This document shows positions 44,582 to 52,793 of a stretch of DNA of 64,000 bases, piece after piece (position 1 is the first letter of the stretch; every line of letters begins with the position of its first letter). The position numbers were made by a program, and so were the translations under genes. The stretch is from positions 1 to 64,000 of the forward strand of contig NZ_JAUYAF010000063.1 of the NCBI RefSeq assembly GCF_030693625.1. The letters are read 5' to 3'. A model generated the notes under the pieces. It was not told the DNA's origin, did not search any database, and worked only from the letters and a program-made list of their open reading frames with translations. The DNA is from Phenylobacterium sp. Its GTDB lineage: Bacteria; Pseudomonadota; Alphaproteobacteria; Caulobacterales; Caulobacteraceae.

Positions 44582-44829
44582 CCGATTTCAAATTCCCTCA
44601 CAGCTTCCTGCCGCCCGGACCGCCACGCCATCCCTCCGAGATGGACCTCGCCGACCAGACGGCCGAACTGCTGGAGATGGCCAGCCTGCTCAGCCCCAGG
44701 GACATGGCCACTCTGGCCGTCATCGTCCGCCGCGCCGCCGAGATCTCCGAGTCAGAGGGTGAGGAGGTGGCCATCGCCGTTCTCGATCAGATCCACGGCA
44801 TCCTCGACGGCCGGGTTTCGGACGCCTGA
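44578..44829 (+). CDS. Small helical hypothetical protein
   Basis: An 83-residue protein beginning with a Pro-rich stretch (PHSFLPPGPPRHPSEMD) and continuing as two or three amphipathic helices (ADQTAELLEMASLLSPRDMA, VIVRRAAEISESEGEEVAIA). No family is recognised. It is coupled to the isochorismatase-fold gene by an ATGA overlap and ends the LysR-linked operon. The size and helical nature suggest a protein-protein adaptor, which is a guess. Confidence 0.7.
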   Translation: MTDFKFPHSFLPPGPPRHPSEMDLADQTAELLEMASLLSPRDMATLAVIVRRAAEISESEGEEVAIAVLDQIHGILDGRVSDA

Positions 44830-44831
44830 AT

Positions 44832-44846
44832 ACAATCTAGGATTGT
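44832..44846. promoter_or_regulatory. 15-bp palindrome, possible XRE operator
   Basis: ACAATC-TAG-GATTGT is a perfect inverted repeat starting 3 bp after the preceding gene. Its AT-rich ACAATC/GATTGT half-sites resemble operators of phage-repressor-like XRE regulators. The XRE gene starts 224 bp downstream, so the link is only suggestive. The rest of 44847-45034 shows nothing I can name. Confidence 0.45.
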
Positions 44847-45034
44847 TTCGGTCCGCAAGATCGTTCATGCACCCATTACCCAAAATGGGGAGTATTCGTC
44901 TGCTGGGTGTCAGCTGTGCGCTAGAAGTGGCCTTGAAACGCCAAGCAGGCGAATTTTAACTCTGCACTGCGGCCCTATGTCTTAGGCGTGACAAATTGGT
45001 GGCGATACGGCTTTTACGCGTGCAAAAAGGCGCT

Positions 45035-45052
45035 GCGCACTCGAGCGTGCGC
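45035..45052 (+). promoter_or_regulatory. Hairpin just upstream of XRE start codon
   Basis: GCGCAC-TCGAGC-GTGCGC is an 18-bp inverted repeat ending 17 bp before the GTG start at 45070. It could be an operator, or an mRNA hairpin near the ribosome-binding site that limits translation. Confidence 0.4.
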
Positions 45053-45069
45053 GCCAGAAGGACATATCC

Positions 45070-45480
45070 GTGGGCGAGAATCTTGACGATGTGGGCCCCG
45101 ACCCCATCGACGTCGCTGTCGGCCACCGCATTCGCGTGCGTCGCAAATGGCTGGGCATCTCCCAGTCCACCCTCGCAGACCACCTGGGGGTCAGCTTCCA
45201 GCAGGTCCAGAAGTACGAGCGCGGCGCCAACCGCACCTCGGCCTCGATGCTTGTGCGCATCGCCGAGAAGCTGGAAACGACGGTCGGCGAACTGGTCGGC
45301 GAGAACGACCGCCCCACCGGCGACGAGAGCCTGTTCGAGAAGCTGGCCGTGCCGGGCGCCGTCCAGCTCCTGGAGGCCTTCGCCAGCGTGCAGCAGCCTT
45401 CCCTGCGCACCGCGATCCTCAACCTGACCCGGTCGCTGATCGAAGACACCGAAGAGCCCGCCCAGAAGCGCGCCCGCTAG
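45070..45480 (+). CDS. XRE family helix-turn-helix regulator
   Basis: A 136-residue protein with an N-terminal Cro/C1-type HTH (VGHRIRVRRKWLGISQSTLA and LGVSFQQVQKYERGANRTSA, about residues 17-60) and a helical C-terminus. Proteins of this shape are common and multicopy in Caulobacterales and Rhizobiales, and act as small chromosomal regulators. The start is GTG at 45070. Its stop codon shares CTAG (45477-45480) with the stop of the convergent methyltransferase gene. Targets are unknown. Confidence 0.88.
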   Translation: MGENLDDVGPDPIDVAVGHRIRVRRKWLGISQSTLADHLGVSFQQVQKYERGANRTSASMLVRIAEKLETTVGELVGENDRPTGDESLFEKLAVPGAVQLLEAFASVQQPSLRTAILNLTRSLIEDTEEPAQKRAR

Positions 45481-46286
45481 GTCTTCACGGCGGCGAAGGC
45501 CAGGTGGTGCAGGACGATCCCCGCGGTCGTGGCCACATTCAATGAATCGAAGCCGGTGGCCATGGGAATGGCCACCGTCGTGGCGCGCGCCAGCACCGAG
45601 GCGGCCAGTCCCGGCCCCTCGGCCCCGAGCAGCACCGCGGTCTTCGACGCACGTCTGAGGTCCACCAGGCGGCGGTCCCCACCCGGGCTCAGCGCAACGG
45701 TCTCGAAACCCGCCGTTCCCAGCGCATCGAGCAGGTCGCCCTGGGCGGTGGCGAAGGGGGTCGCCAGGACCGCCCCCACCGACACCCGGATGGCCTTGCG
45801 GTACAACGGGTCGCAGCAGTCGGTGTCCAGCAGCACCGCATCAACCCCGAAGGCCGCGGCGTTGCGGAACAGGCCGCCCATGTTGTCGTGGTTGGCGATC
45901 CCCGACAGCGCCAGGACCAGGCTCCCCTCCCCCAGGCCGGCAAGCATGTCGGCGGCGCCCGGGGCCGCCCGCCTGCGGCCCAGGGCCAGGATGCCGCGGT
46001 GGATATGGAAGCCCACCACCGCGTCCATCGCCTCCTGGCTGGCGGAATAGACCGAAACGTCGTCGGGCATCTGGGCGATCAGGGGGGCCAGGCCCGCTAC
46101 CCGCTTGCGGGCGATCATCAGCGAGACGGGCTCGCACAGCCCTGAGCGCGCCAGCACATTGAGCACCACCTCGCCCTCGGCCACGAACAAGCCCTCACGA
46201 CCCACCAGGTCGCGCTCCCGAACGTCGCGATAGGCGGCGACGCGCGGGTCGGCGGGGTCGTCGATCAGGATGATCGGGGGCGCCAC
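45477..46286 (-). CDS. SpoU/TrmH family RNA 2'-O-methyltransferase
   Basis: A 269-residue SPOUT methyltransferase. The three motifs are NHDNMGGLFRNAAAFG (motif 1), VLLGAEGPGL (motif 2) and IPMATGFDSLNVATTAGIVL (motif 3), which form the trefoil knot that binds S-adenosylmethionine. An N-terminal substrate-binding domain precedes them (DVRERDLVGREGLFVAEGEV). It should methylate ribose 2'-OH on rRNA or tRNA; the site is not assignable. The start is GTG at 46286. The M13 peptidase gene lies just upstream on the same strand. Confidence 0.9.
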   Translation of the reverse strand: MAPPIILIDDPADPRVAAYRDVRERDLVGREGLFVAEGEVVLNVLARSGLCEPVSLMIARKRVAGLAPLIAQMPDDVSVYSASQEAMDAVVGFHIHRGILALGRRRAAPGAADMLAGLGEGSLVLALSGIANHDNMGGLFRNAAAFGVDAVLLDTDCCDPLYRKAIRVSVGAVLATPFATAQGDLLDALGTAGFETVALSPGGDRRLVDLRRASKTAVLLGAEGPGLAASVLARATTVAIPMATGFDSLNVATTAGIVLHHLAFAAVKT

Positions 46287-46296
46287 GACGCGCGGA

Positions 46297-48414
46297 CTAC
46301 CAGATCTTCACCCGGTCGGCGGGGGCCAGATAGAGCTTCTCGCCGGGCTTGGCGTCGAAGGCGGGATACCAGGCGTCCAGGTTGCGCACGGTGTCGGCGC
46401 GGTATTCGCCGGGCGCGTGCCCGTCGGTCAGCAGGACGCGGCGCAGGGCGGCTTCGCGGTACTTGCCTCGGTAGTTCTGAGCCCAGCCCAGGAAGATCCG
46501 CTGGTCGGCGGTCACCCCGTCGATCACCGGCGCAGGCGCCCCGTTCAGCGACAGATGATAGGCGTCATAGGAGGTCGCCAGCCCCGCCAGGTCGGCGATG
46601 TTCTCCCCCAGGGTCAGTTCCCCGTTCACCGACAGGTCCGGCAGGGCCTTGTAGCGGTTGTACTGCTCGACCAGCTGCTTGGAGGAGGCCTTGAAGTGGG
46701 CCATGTCGGCGTCGGTCCACCAGTTGCGGACATTGCCCTTGGCGTCGAACAGCGCCCCGGTGTCGTCGAAGCCGTGGCTGATCTCGTGGCCGATCACCCC
46801 GCCGATGGCGCCGTAGTTCACCGCCGGATCAGCCGCCGGATCGAAGAACGGCGCCTGCAGGATGGCGGCTGGGAAGCTGATGGAGTTCTGCATCGGCGCG
46901 TACAGCGCATTGACCGTCTGGGGCGTCATGTACCACTCGCCACGGTCCACCGGGCCACCCAGCTTGGCCAGGTTGCGGCGGTACTCGAAGAGCTCGCCCC
47001 GCCGCCAGTTGCCGTAGGCGTCGCCGGCCACGATGCTCAGGCCCGAATAGTCGCGCCACCTGTCAGGGTAGCCCACGCCCACCTGAAAGTTGGCCAGTTT
47101 CTCATGAGCCTTGGCCTTGGTGGCCGCATCCATCCAGTCCAGGCGGTCGATGCGCTTGCCGAAGGCGGCCAGGATGTTCTTCACCATCTCCTGAACCTCC
47201 GCCTTCGATTCCGGCGGGAAGTACTTGGCGGTATAGAGTTTTCCGATGGCCTCCCCCAGGGCGTTCCCGGTGAAGTCTACGCCCCGCTTCCAGCGCTCGG
47301 CCTGTTGCGGCGTGCCCGACAGGGCGGTGGCGTTGAAGGCGAAGCTCTCGTCCACGAAGGCCTTGGACAGGTACGGCGAGCCCCGCTCCACGGCATGGAA
47401 GGCCAGGTAGTCCTGCCAGGCGGCGATGGGCTCGGACCCCACCAGCCTGGCCTCGCCGCTGATGGCGGAGGACTGCCAGGCGCCGAACACTGGCTGGTCG
47501 GCCAGGCCCGCAGCGGTCAGGAATGCGTCCCAGTCCATGCCGGGCGCCTTCCGGGCAAGCTCGGCGCGGGTCCACTGTACGTTGTTCTTCTTGATCTCGA
47601 AGGTGTCGGCCACGGTCCAGTGCGTCGCAGCGATCTTGGTCTCCAGGGCCACGACCCGGGCGGCGCGGGCGTCCACGTCGCTGAAGCCCGCCAGGCGCAG
47701 CTGGTTGGCCACGTGGGTCCTGTATCTGGCGCGCAGGTCCACGTACTTCGCGCCCGCGTCGAGGTAGTAGGCGCGGTCGGGCATGCCGAGGCCGCCCTGG
47801 ACGATGTAGGGCAGGTAGCGGCTGGTGTCGTTCAGGTCCTCCACGACCCACAGGCCGAAGAGGCGCTCGGTCTTGGTGGTGGTGGCGTTCAGGATGTCGA
47901 CGTCGGCGCGGATCGTGGCGCCCAACTGGGCCGACAGGTCCTTGCGGGTCTTGATCGCGGCGATCGCCGCCAGCTCCGGGGCCAGCGGACCCGCGCCCTT
48001 CGCCTCGATGGCCGCCTCGTCCATGAAGCTGGCGTAGTAGTCGCCGATCATGCGGGCTTCGGATCCGGCCGGTCCCTGGGTTTTGGCGGCCGTCGCGATC
48101 AGCTCGACGGTGCGCTTGGAGGCGACCTCCCGCAGGACGGCGAAGGTGTTGTAGCTGGAGCGGTCGGCGGGGATCTCAGTGGTCGCGGCCCAGGTCCCGT
48201 TGGCGTAGGCGAAGAAGTCGTCACCGGGCTTCACCGACCGGTCCATGCCGGCGGTGTCGAACCCGAAGGTCCCGTAGACCGGCTTGGCCCGGGGCGCCTC
48301 AGCGACAGGCGCGGGCGCGGGGAGCTGGGCCGGCGGGGCCGCCCCCAGGCTCGCGCAGGCCGAGAGGATCACTGGCGCGCAGGCGGCCAGCAGCAGGACT
48401 TTCAGGTTGGTCAT
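46297..48414 (-). CDS. M13 (neprilysin-like) metallopeptidase lipoprotein
   Basis: A 705-residue M13 peptidase. An N-terminal signal with lipobox LSAC (Cys20) should anchor it to a membrane facing the periplasm. The zinc site is GHEISHGFDDTG (about residue 527), the third ligand Glu lies in GENIADLAG about 60 residues later, and a substrate-binding Asn-Ala-like segment (NALYAPMQNSISFPAAIL) precedes it. The C-terminus ends VKIW, close to the family's usual C-terminal box. It probably degrades small exported peptides. Confidence 0.92.
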   Translation of the reverse strand: MTNLKVLLLAACAPVILSACASLGAAPPAQLPAPAPVAEAPRAKPVYGTFGFDTAGMDRSVKPGDDFFAYANGTWAATTEIPADRSSYNTFAVLREVASKRTVELIATAAKTQGPAGSEARMIGDYYASFMDEAAIEAKGAGPLAPELAAIAAIKTRKDLSAQLGATIRADVDILNATTTKTERLFGLWVVEDLNDTSRYLPYIVQGGLGMPDRAYYLDAGAKYVDLRARYRTHVANQLRLAGFSDVDARAARVVALETKIAATHWTVADTFEIKKNNVQWTRAELARKAPGMDWDAFLTAAGLADQPVFGAWQSSAISGEARLVGSEPIAAWQDYLAFHAVERGSPYLSKAFVDESFAFNATALSGTPQQAERWKRGVDFTGNALGEAIGKLYTAKYFPPESKAEVQEMVKNILAAFGKRIDRLDWMDAATKAKAHEKLANFQVGVGYPDRWRDYSGLSIVAGDAYGNWRRGELFEYRRNLAKLGGPVDRGEWYMTPQTVNALYAPMQNSISFPAAILQAPFFDPAADPAVNYGAIGGVIGHEISHGFDDTGALFDAKGNVRNWWTDADMAHFKASSKQLVEQYNRYKALPDLSVNGELTLGENIADLAGLATSYDAYHLSLNGAPAPVIDGVTADQRIFLGWAQNYRGKYREAALRRVLLTDGHAPGEYRADTVRNLDAWYPAFDAKPGEKLYLAPADRVKIW

Positions 48415-48538
48415 CGACGAAGGCTCCCAAGGGACCGGGCGCGTCGCGGCGCGCTCTCAGCGTTTGAGCCTTCATACACCGCAGCGGCGGTGGCGCCTCT
48501 GCGGGCGGATTAATCTTCTGTCATGAGGGCGCAGCGCC

Positions 48539-49555
48539 CTACCGCTGGACATCCAGGCTGTGGCTTGAGCGGACCGCCTCGACCTCGGCCACGGTGGCCA
48601 GGTTGAAGTCTCCCGGCGTCGCATGCTTCAGCACCGCGGCGGCCACAGCGAATTCCAGCAGGTCGGCCTCACCCATCCGGGTCAGCAGGCCGTGGATCAC
48701 CCCGGCGGCGAAGGCGTCGCCCCCGCCGATGCGGTCGATGATGGGGTTCAGCGGCCGGCTTTCCGTGCGCCAGGCGCCGTCGCGCGAGAACAGGAATCCC
48801 GTCAGGTCGTGATGGTTGACCGTGTGCTGCACCCGGTCGGTGCAGGCTAGGCGCTGGAGGTTTGGCCAGGCCTTGAAGGCCATGTCGGCGGCCCAGCGCC
48901 GCAGGCCGTCGGCGTCTCCCCGACCCTCGAAGGACGCGTCGAGCACCAGGGCGATGTCACGGTGGTCTCCGAACACCAGGTCGGCCTGGGAGAGCATCTC
49001 GCCCAGGATCGCCGGGGCGTCACCGTTCCAGGCCTGCCAGAGGGTCGCGCGGTAATTGCAGTCCATGGAGACCGTCAGGCCGAGGCGGCGCGCGGCCTTC
49101 ACCGCGTCCACCGCGGCCTTGGCGGTGTCGGGCCCGATGGCGGCGGTGATCCCGGAGACGTGCAGCCAGCCGGCCCCCGTAAGCTCGGTGTCCCAGTCGA
49201 CGCCCGAGGCGGCTCGGCTGAAGGCGCTGTCGGCCCGGTCGTACAGCACCTGGGACGACCGCTGGGCCGCGCCCGGCGTCAGGAAATAGAGCCCCATCCG
49301 CCCCGCCGCGAACCGGACGCCAGACGTGTCCACACCATAGCGGCGAAGCTCGTCCACGGCGGCGTGACCCAGGCCGTTGTCAGGCAGGACGCTGAGCATC
49401 CGGGCGCCATGACCGAAGCGGACCAGGGAGACGGCCACATTGGCCTCCGCCCCGCCGAAACTGACCTTGAGGGTCGGCGACTGCAGCAGCAGTTCGTTGT
49501 CGGGCGCGGCCAGGCGGACCAGGACCTCGCCGAAACAGACCACATCAGCCGCCAC
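48539..49555 (-). CDS. kdgK: 2-keto-3-deoxygluconate kinase
   Basis: A 338-residue PfkB-family kinase. N-terminal FGEVLVRLAAPDNELLLQSP, the FGGAEANVAVSLVRFG substrate segment and the C-terminal signature IGGGDAFAAGVIHGLL match KDG kinases, which make 2-keto-3-deoxy-6-phosphogluconate for the Entner-Doudoroff route. I choose GTG 49555 because GGGAG lies at ideal spacing before it; TTG 49576 is a weaker alternative. It lies beside the TonB-dependent receptor, close to kduD and kduI, which supply its substrate. Confidence 0.88.
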   Translation of the reverse strand: MAADVVCFGEVLVRLAAPDNELLLQSPTLKVSFGGAEANVAVSLVRFGHGARMLSVLPDNGLGHAAVDELRRYGVDTSGVRFAAGRMGLYFLTPGAAQRSSQVLYDRADSAFSRAASGVDWDTELTGAGWLHVSGITAAIGPDTAKAAVDAVKAARRLGLTVSMDCNYRATLWQAWNGDAPAILGEMLSQADLVFGDHRDIALVLDASFEGRGDADGLRRWAADMAFKAWPNLQRLACTDRVQHTVNHHDLTGFLFSRDGAWRTESRPLNPIIDRIGGGDAFAAGVIHGLLTRMGEADLLEFAVAAAVLKHATPGDFNLATVAEVEAVRSSHSLDVQR

Positions 49556-49596
49556 ATTCGTCTCCCGTTCGAGCAACGCCCTACCCTAGACAAAGC

Positions 49597-49620
49597 GGCG
49601 CGCCGGGGAACCGGCGCGCC
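49597..49620 (-). terminator. GC-rich hairpin after TonB-dependent receptor
   Basis: GGCGCGCCGG-GGAA-CCGGCGCGCC is a perfect 10-bp stem between the receptor stop (49648) and the kdgK start (49555). On the minus strand GCTTTG follows, a weak T-run. It may reduce read-through, giving kdgK less expression than the receptor, or be an mRNA-stabilising 3' end. Confidence 0.6.
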
Positions 49621-49647
49621 GTAAGTCTCTCCTCGGGGGATCTAGGC

Positions 49648-52494
49648 CTAGTAGGTGTAGCGCACGCCGATCAGGTATTCCCGGCCGGTGTGGTGGTAGA
49701 AGTTCATCAGGTCCTGGGTCCCGTTGAACTGGTCCTGGAACTCGTCCGTGAGGTTCACGCCTTCGAGAGTGAACTTCAGGTGGTCGTTCAAGGTGTAGGT
49801 GAACGAGGCGTCCAGGTTCATGGTCTCGTTGGTCCCGTCATAGACCATGCCGGCCTCCTGACCGGGGACCCGGGTCAGGTACTTGTCGCGGTGGCTGGCC
49901 GAGACGCGGGCGCTGATCTTGTCGTCCTCATAGTAGAGGGTGAGGTTGTAGGCCTTGCGCGACAGGCCGGTGAGGTCGTTGGTGGCCACCTTGGTCGTCA
50001 CCCCGCCCACCGTCGCATAGTAGTCGATGGACGACTTCACGCTGGTGTAGTTGGCGATGATCCCGGTGTTGGCCAGCGGCCCCGGCAAGAAGCTGAAGGG
50101 CTGCTGGAAGCTGACCTCGAAGCCGGTGAGATCGCCGCCGGGGGTGTTGATCGGGGTCGAGAAGTTCCAGGTCGCCGACGGGCTGCAGCCGACGGTGGCC
50201 CCGCAGGCGGCGGTGGCGACGCTGTCGGGCAGGCCGAAGGGGTTGCCGGTGAAGGTCGTCTGGGTGGAGAGCGTCTGCACGAAGCTGTCGATCTCCTTCT
50301 TGAAGAAGGCGACGCTCAGCAGGGCTTCGGGCTGATAGTACCATTCGAAGGACAGGTCGTAGGCCTTGGCCCGGAAGGGATCGAGGTTCGGGTTGCCCGC
50401 TGTCACGGTCCGCGAGGAGCCCGAGACGCTGACGCTGGCGCCGGGGGTCAGGCTGCCCAGGTTCGGCCGCGACATGGTCTGGGCCGCGCCGAAGCGGACC
50501 AGGAAGTTCTCGACGGGCTCGATCACCATGTTCAGCGACGGCAGGGTGTCGTCGTACTTGCGGTCCACGGTGATCGGCACCGGGGCGCCGGCCAGGAAGG
50601 TGTAGCCCGAGGCGGTCTGCTCGGTCTTCACATAGCGGACGCCGATATTGCCGCGGAAGGGCATGCCCGCCAGCTCGGTGTCCCAGTCGGCCTGGACGAA
50701 GCCGCCCTTGTCCTTCTCGCCCACCGAGTTGTTGTTGGACAGCGACGGCTCCTTGCCCATCCTCCAGGCCCCGCCGAAGGCGGTGGGGTCGTTGAGTTGG
50801 AACAGGGTGAGCGCGCTGAAGTAGTTCGGCGAGATCCACGAGGTGGTGCTGCCGCCCGGAACGCCCAGCCCCTCGGTGGGCAGGGTGACGGTCTTGGCGT
50901 AGGTGGAGGTGGCGATCGCCGCCACGCCGGCGGGGATCACGGTCTCCTGGTTGGTGGAGGCGCTGTTGGAGCGGCGCAGTTCCGTGCTCTCGAACTCGTA
51001 CTGCTTCCAGGACAGCCCGGCCTTGAAGGTCAGGATGTCGTTGGGCTTCCACTCGCCATCGAAGGCGACGGTGTCGTAGGTGTTGACCGCGCTCTGCGGC
51101 CGCATCCGCACCTGGGTGAGCCGCCAGGCGCTGGGATTGGTCAGGTCGGCGTTCCCGTAGGTCAACAGCGGGGCCCGGCCCTGGCCGTAGTCGAACCGAT
51201 AGCCGTCGACGTTGAACTGGTCCCAGATGATCGTCGTCTGAACCGGGTTCTGGTGGTCGGACTCCGAGTGACCGGCCACGGCGTGGATTTTCAGCGTGTC
51301 GGAGAACGCATGGCTGAAGTCCAGGGAGTACTGGTTGAAGGTGGTGGTCAGCTCGTCGTAGCGGTCCTCGACCCGCAGATCGACGTCGTCGAACGTACCG
51401 GCGGTCATCACGCCGTTGGTGATGGTCGAGGAGACCACGTTGGTGTCGGCGATCCCGCAGGAGGTGGCGACATTGGCCGCGGTGCAGGCGCCGCCGACGC
51501 TGAAGGACGGAGCCTCCAGGAACTGCTCCTGGCGGCTCCCGTCGAGCTTGGCGTAGAGGTAGTCGAAGGTCAGCTCTGTGGCGTCCGTCGGCTTCCATTG
51601 CAGGGCGAAGGTGGCGCCCAGGCGCTCCTGCTCCTGGTCATAGCGATCGTATCGCGGGAAGCGCGGATGGTAGGCGGCGTTGTTCGCCGCAGCGGCCGGA
51701 TTGACGGTGGTGGGCAGGCCTGCGCCGTTCGGGAGGGCGTCAAAGCCCGGCGCGAAGCGGTCGCCCGCCGCCCAGCGCACCGTGGAGGCGCCCACGTCCA
51801 GCAACGAGCGCTTGGAGTAGGCCAGGCTGAGCAGGGCCCCGAAGGTTCCATCGGCCCAGGTGTTGGAGATCATGCCTGCCGCGCGCGGCGAGGAGTCCTC
51901 CGACAGCGAATTGTAGCTGGCCTGGGCGGAGGCCACGAACTTGAAGCCATCATAGTCCAGCGGCCGCGCGGTGCGCAGGTCCACCGTGGCGCCCAGCGAA
52001 CCCTCTTCGGTCTCGGCGGCCGAGGTCTTCTGCACGGTGATCGAGTTGAACAGGTCGGCGGCGAAGATGTTGAAGTCGAAGGACCTGCCGCGATTGGTGC
52101 CGCCCGAGGCGTCGGTGCCGCCGGCGGTGGTCAGGGCCTCCATGCCGTTGATCCGCACGCGGGTGAATTGCGGCCCCAGGCCGCGGACGGAAATCTGGCG
52201 GCCTTCACCGCCGTCGCGGGCCAGGGCCACCCCAGATATCCGCTGAATGGATTCCGAGAGGTTCAGGTCGGGGAACTTGCCGATGTCCTCGGCCAGGATG
52301 GTGTCGCCGGCCGTGGCGCTGCCGCGCTTAAGTTCCAGGGCCTGCTGGAGGCTGCCCCGGAAGCCGGTGACGATGACTTCCTCGACTTCGTTCTGCTGCG
52401 CGAAGGCCGGCGCGGCGACCGCCATGGTCAGCGCCGCCAGGGACGCGCCGCTGAACAGCGCGCGCGTTTTCGTCCAAGACCGAGTGCGGACCAT
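49648..52494 (-). CDS. TonB-dependent receptor
   Basis: A 948-residue outer-membrane receptor of the large proteobacterial TonB-dependent class. It has a signal peptide (ALTMAVAAPAFAQ), a TonB box-like segment (VEEVIVTGF), a plug domain (EDIGKFPDLNLSESIQRISG, GLGPQFTRVRINGM) and a long beta-barrel ending YLIGVRYTY. Given kdgK, kduD and kduI nearby and the shared operator, it likely imports oligouronides from pectin, alginate or a similar polymer. ATG 52494 starts the signal peptide. Two operator sites lie 87-132 bp upstream. Confidence 0.92.
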   Translation of the reverse strand: MVRTRSWTKTRALFSGASLAALTMAVAAPAFAQQNEVEEVIVTGFRGSLQQALELKRGSATAGDTILAEDIGKFPDLNLSESIQRISGVALARDGGEGRQISVRGLGPQFTRVRINGMEALTTAGGTDASGGTNRGRSFDFNIFAADLFNSITVQKTSAAETEEGSLGATVDLRTARPLDYDGFKFVASAQASYNSLSEDSSPRAAGMISNTWADGTFGALLSLAYSKRSLLDVGASTVRWAAGDRFAPGFDALPNGAGLPTTVNPAAAANNAAYHPRFPRYDRYDQEQERLGATFALQWKPTDATELTFDYLYAKLDGSRQEQFLEAPSFSVGGACTAANVATSCGIADTNVVSSTITNGVMTAGTFDDVDLRVEDRYDELTTTFNQYSLDFSHAFSDTLKIHAVAGHSESDHQNPVQTTIIWDQFNVDGYRFDYGQGRAPLLTYGNADLTNPSAWRLTQVRMRPQSAVNTYDTVAFDGEWKPNDILTFKAGLSWKQYEFESTELRRSNSASTNQETVIPAGVAAIATSTYAKTVTLPTEGLGVPGGSTTSWISPNYFSALTLFQLNDPTAFGGAWRMGKEPSLSNNNSVGEKDKGGFVQADWDTELAGMPFRGNIGVRYVKTEQTASGYTFLAGAPVPITVDRKYDDTLPSLNMVIEPVENFLVRFGAAQTMSRPNLGSLTPGASVSVSGSSRTVTAGNPNLDPFRAKAYDLSFEWYYQPEALLSVAFFKKEIDSFVQTLSTQTTFTGNPFGLPDSVATAACGATVGCSPSATWNFSTPINTPGGDLTGFEVSFQQPFSFLPGPLANTGIIANYTSVKSSIDYYATVGGVTTKVATNDLTGLSRKAYNLTLYYEDDKISARVSASHRDKYLTRVPGQEAGMVYDGTNETMNLDASFTYTLNDHLKFTLEGVNLTDEFQDQFNGTQDLMNFYHHTGREYLIGVRYTY

Positions 52495-52580
52495 CTGTCC
52501 CTCCCTGTGCGAGGCCACCAGCGGCGTGAGGCCGTCAGATGGAAGGCGCCTGACCGGCGCTCCTCGCGTTTCCCCATTTA

Positions 52581-52594
52581 TGACACCGGTGTCA
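52581..52594. promoter_or_regulatory. Operator A (perfect palindrome) of the uronate locus
   Basis: TGACACCGGTGTCA is a perfect 14-bp palindrome, flanked by ATT on the right. It lies 87 bp upstream of the receptor start, and is of the CG-centred type bound by LacI/GntR-family sugar regulators. Operator B lies 32 bp away, centre to centre, about three helical turns. No regulator gene for it is in the window. Confidence 0.75.
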
Positions 52595-52612
52595 TTGACC
52601 GCTATGCGGCCC

Positions 52613-52626
52613 TGACACCGGTGGCA
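52613..52626. promoter_or_regulatory. Operator B of the uronate locus
   Basis: TGACACCGGTGGCA matches operator A at 13 of 14 positions. The two centres are 32 bp apart, so dimers bound at both would sit on the same face of the helix, allowing cooperative repression of the receptor promoter. Confidence 0.65.
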
Positions 52627-52793
52627 ATGAGAATAGCCACGGTTCTGTCGTATCCGCAAGACGGGTCGCTTCAAACGCGAGCGGTCCCTGCGCGAAAGCT
52701 GTGCAGTGGGCCGAAAACGCTGGCGAAGACGGGGAAATGGGCGCGACGCGGCGAGGCGTGCGGCAGCCCCTCGCGCCAATCTGGCCTCAGCCT

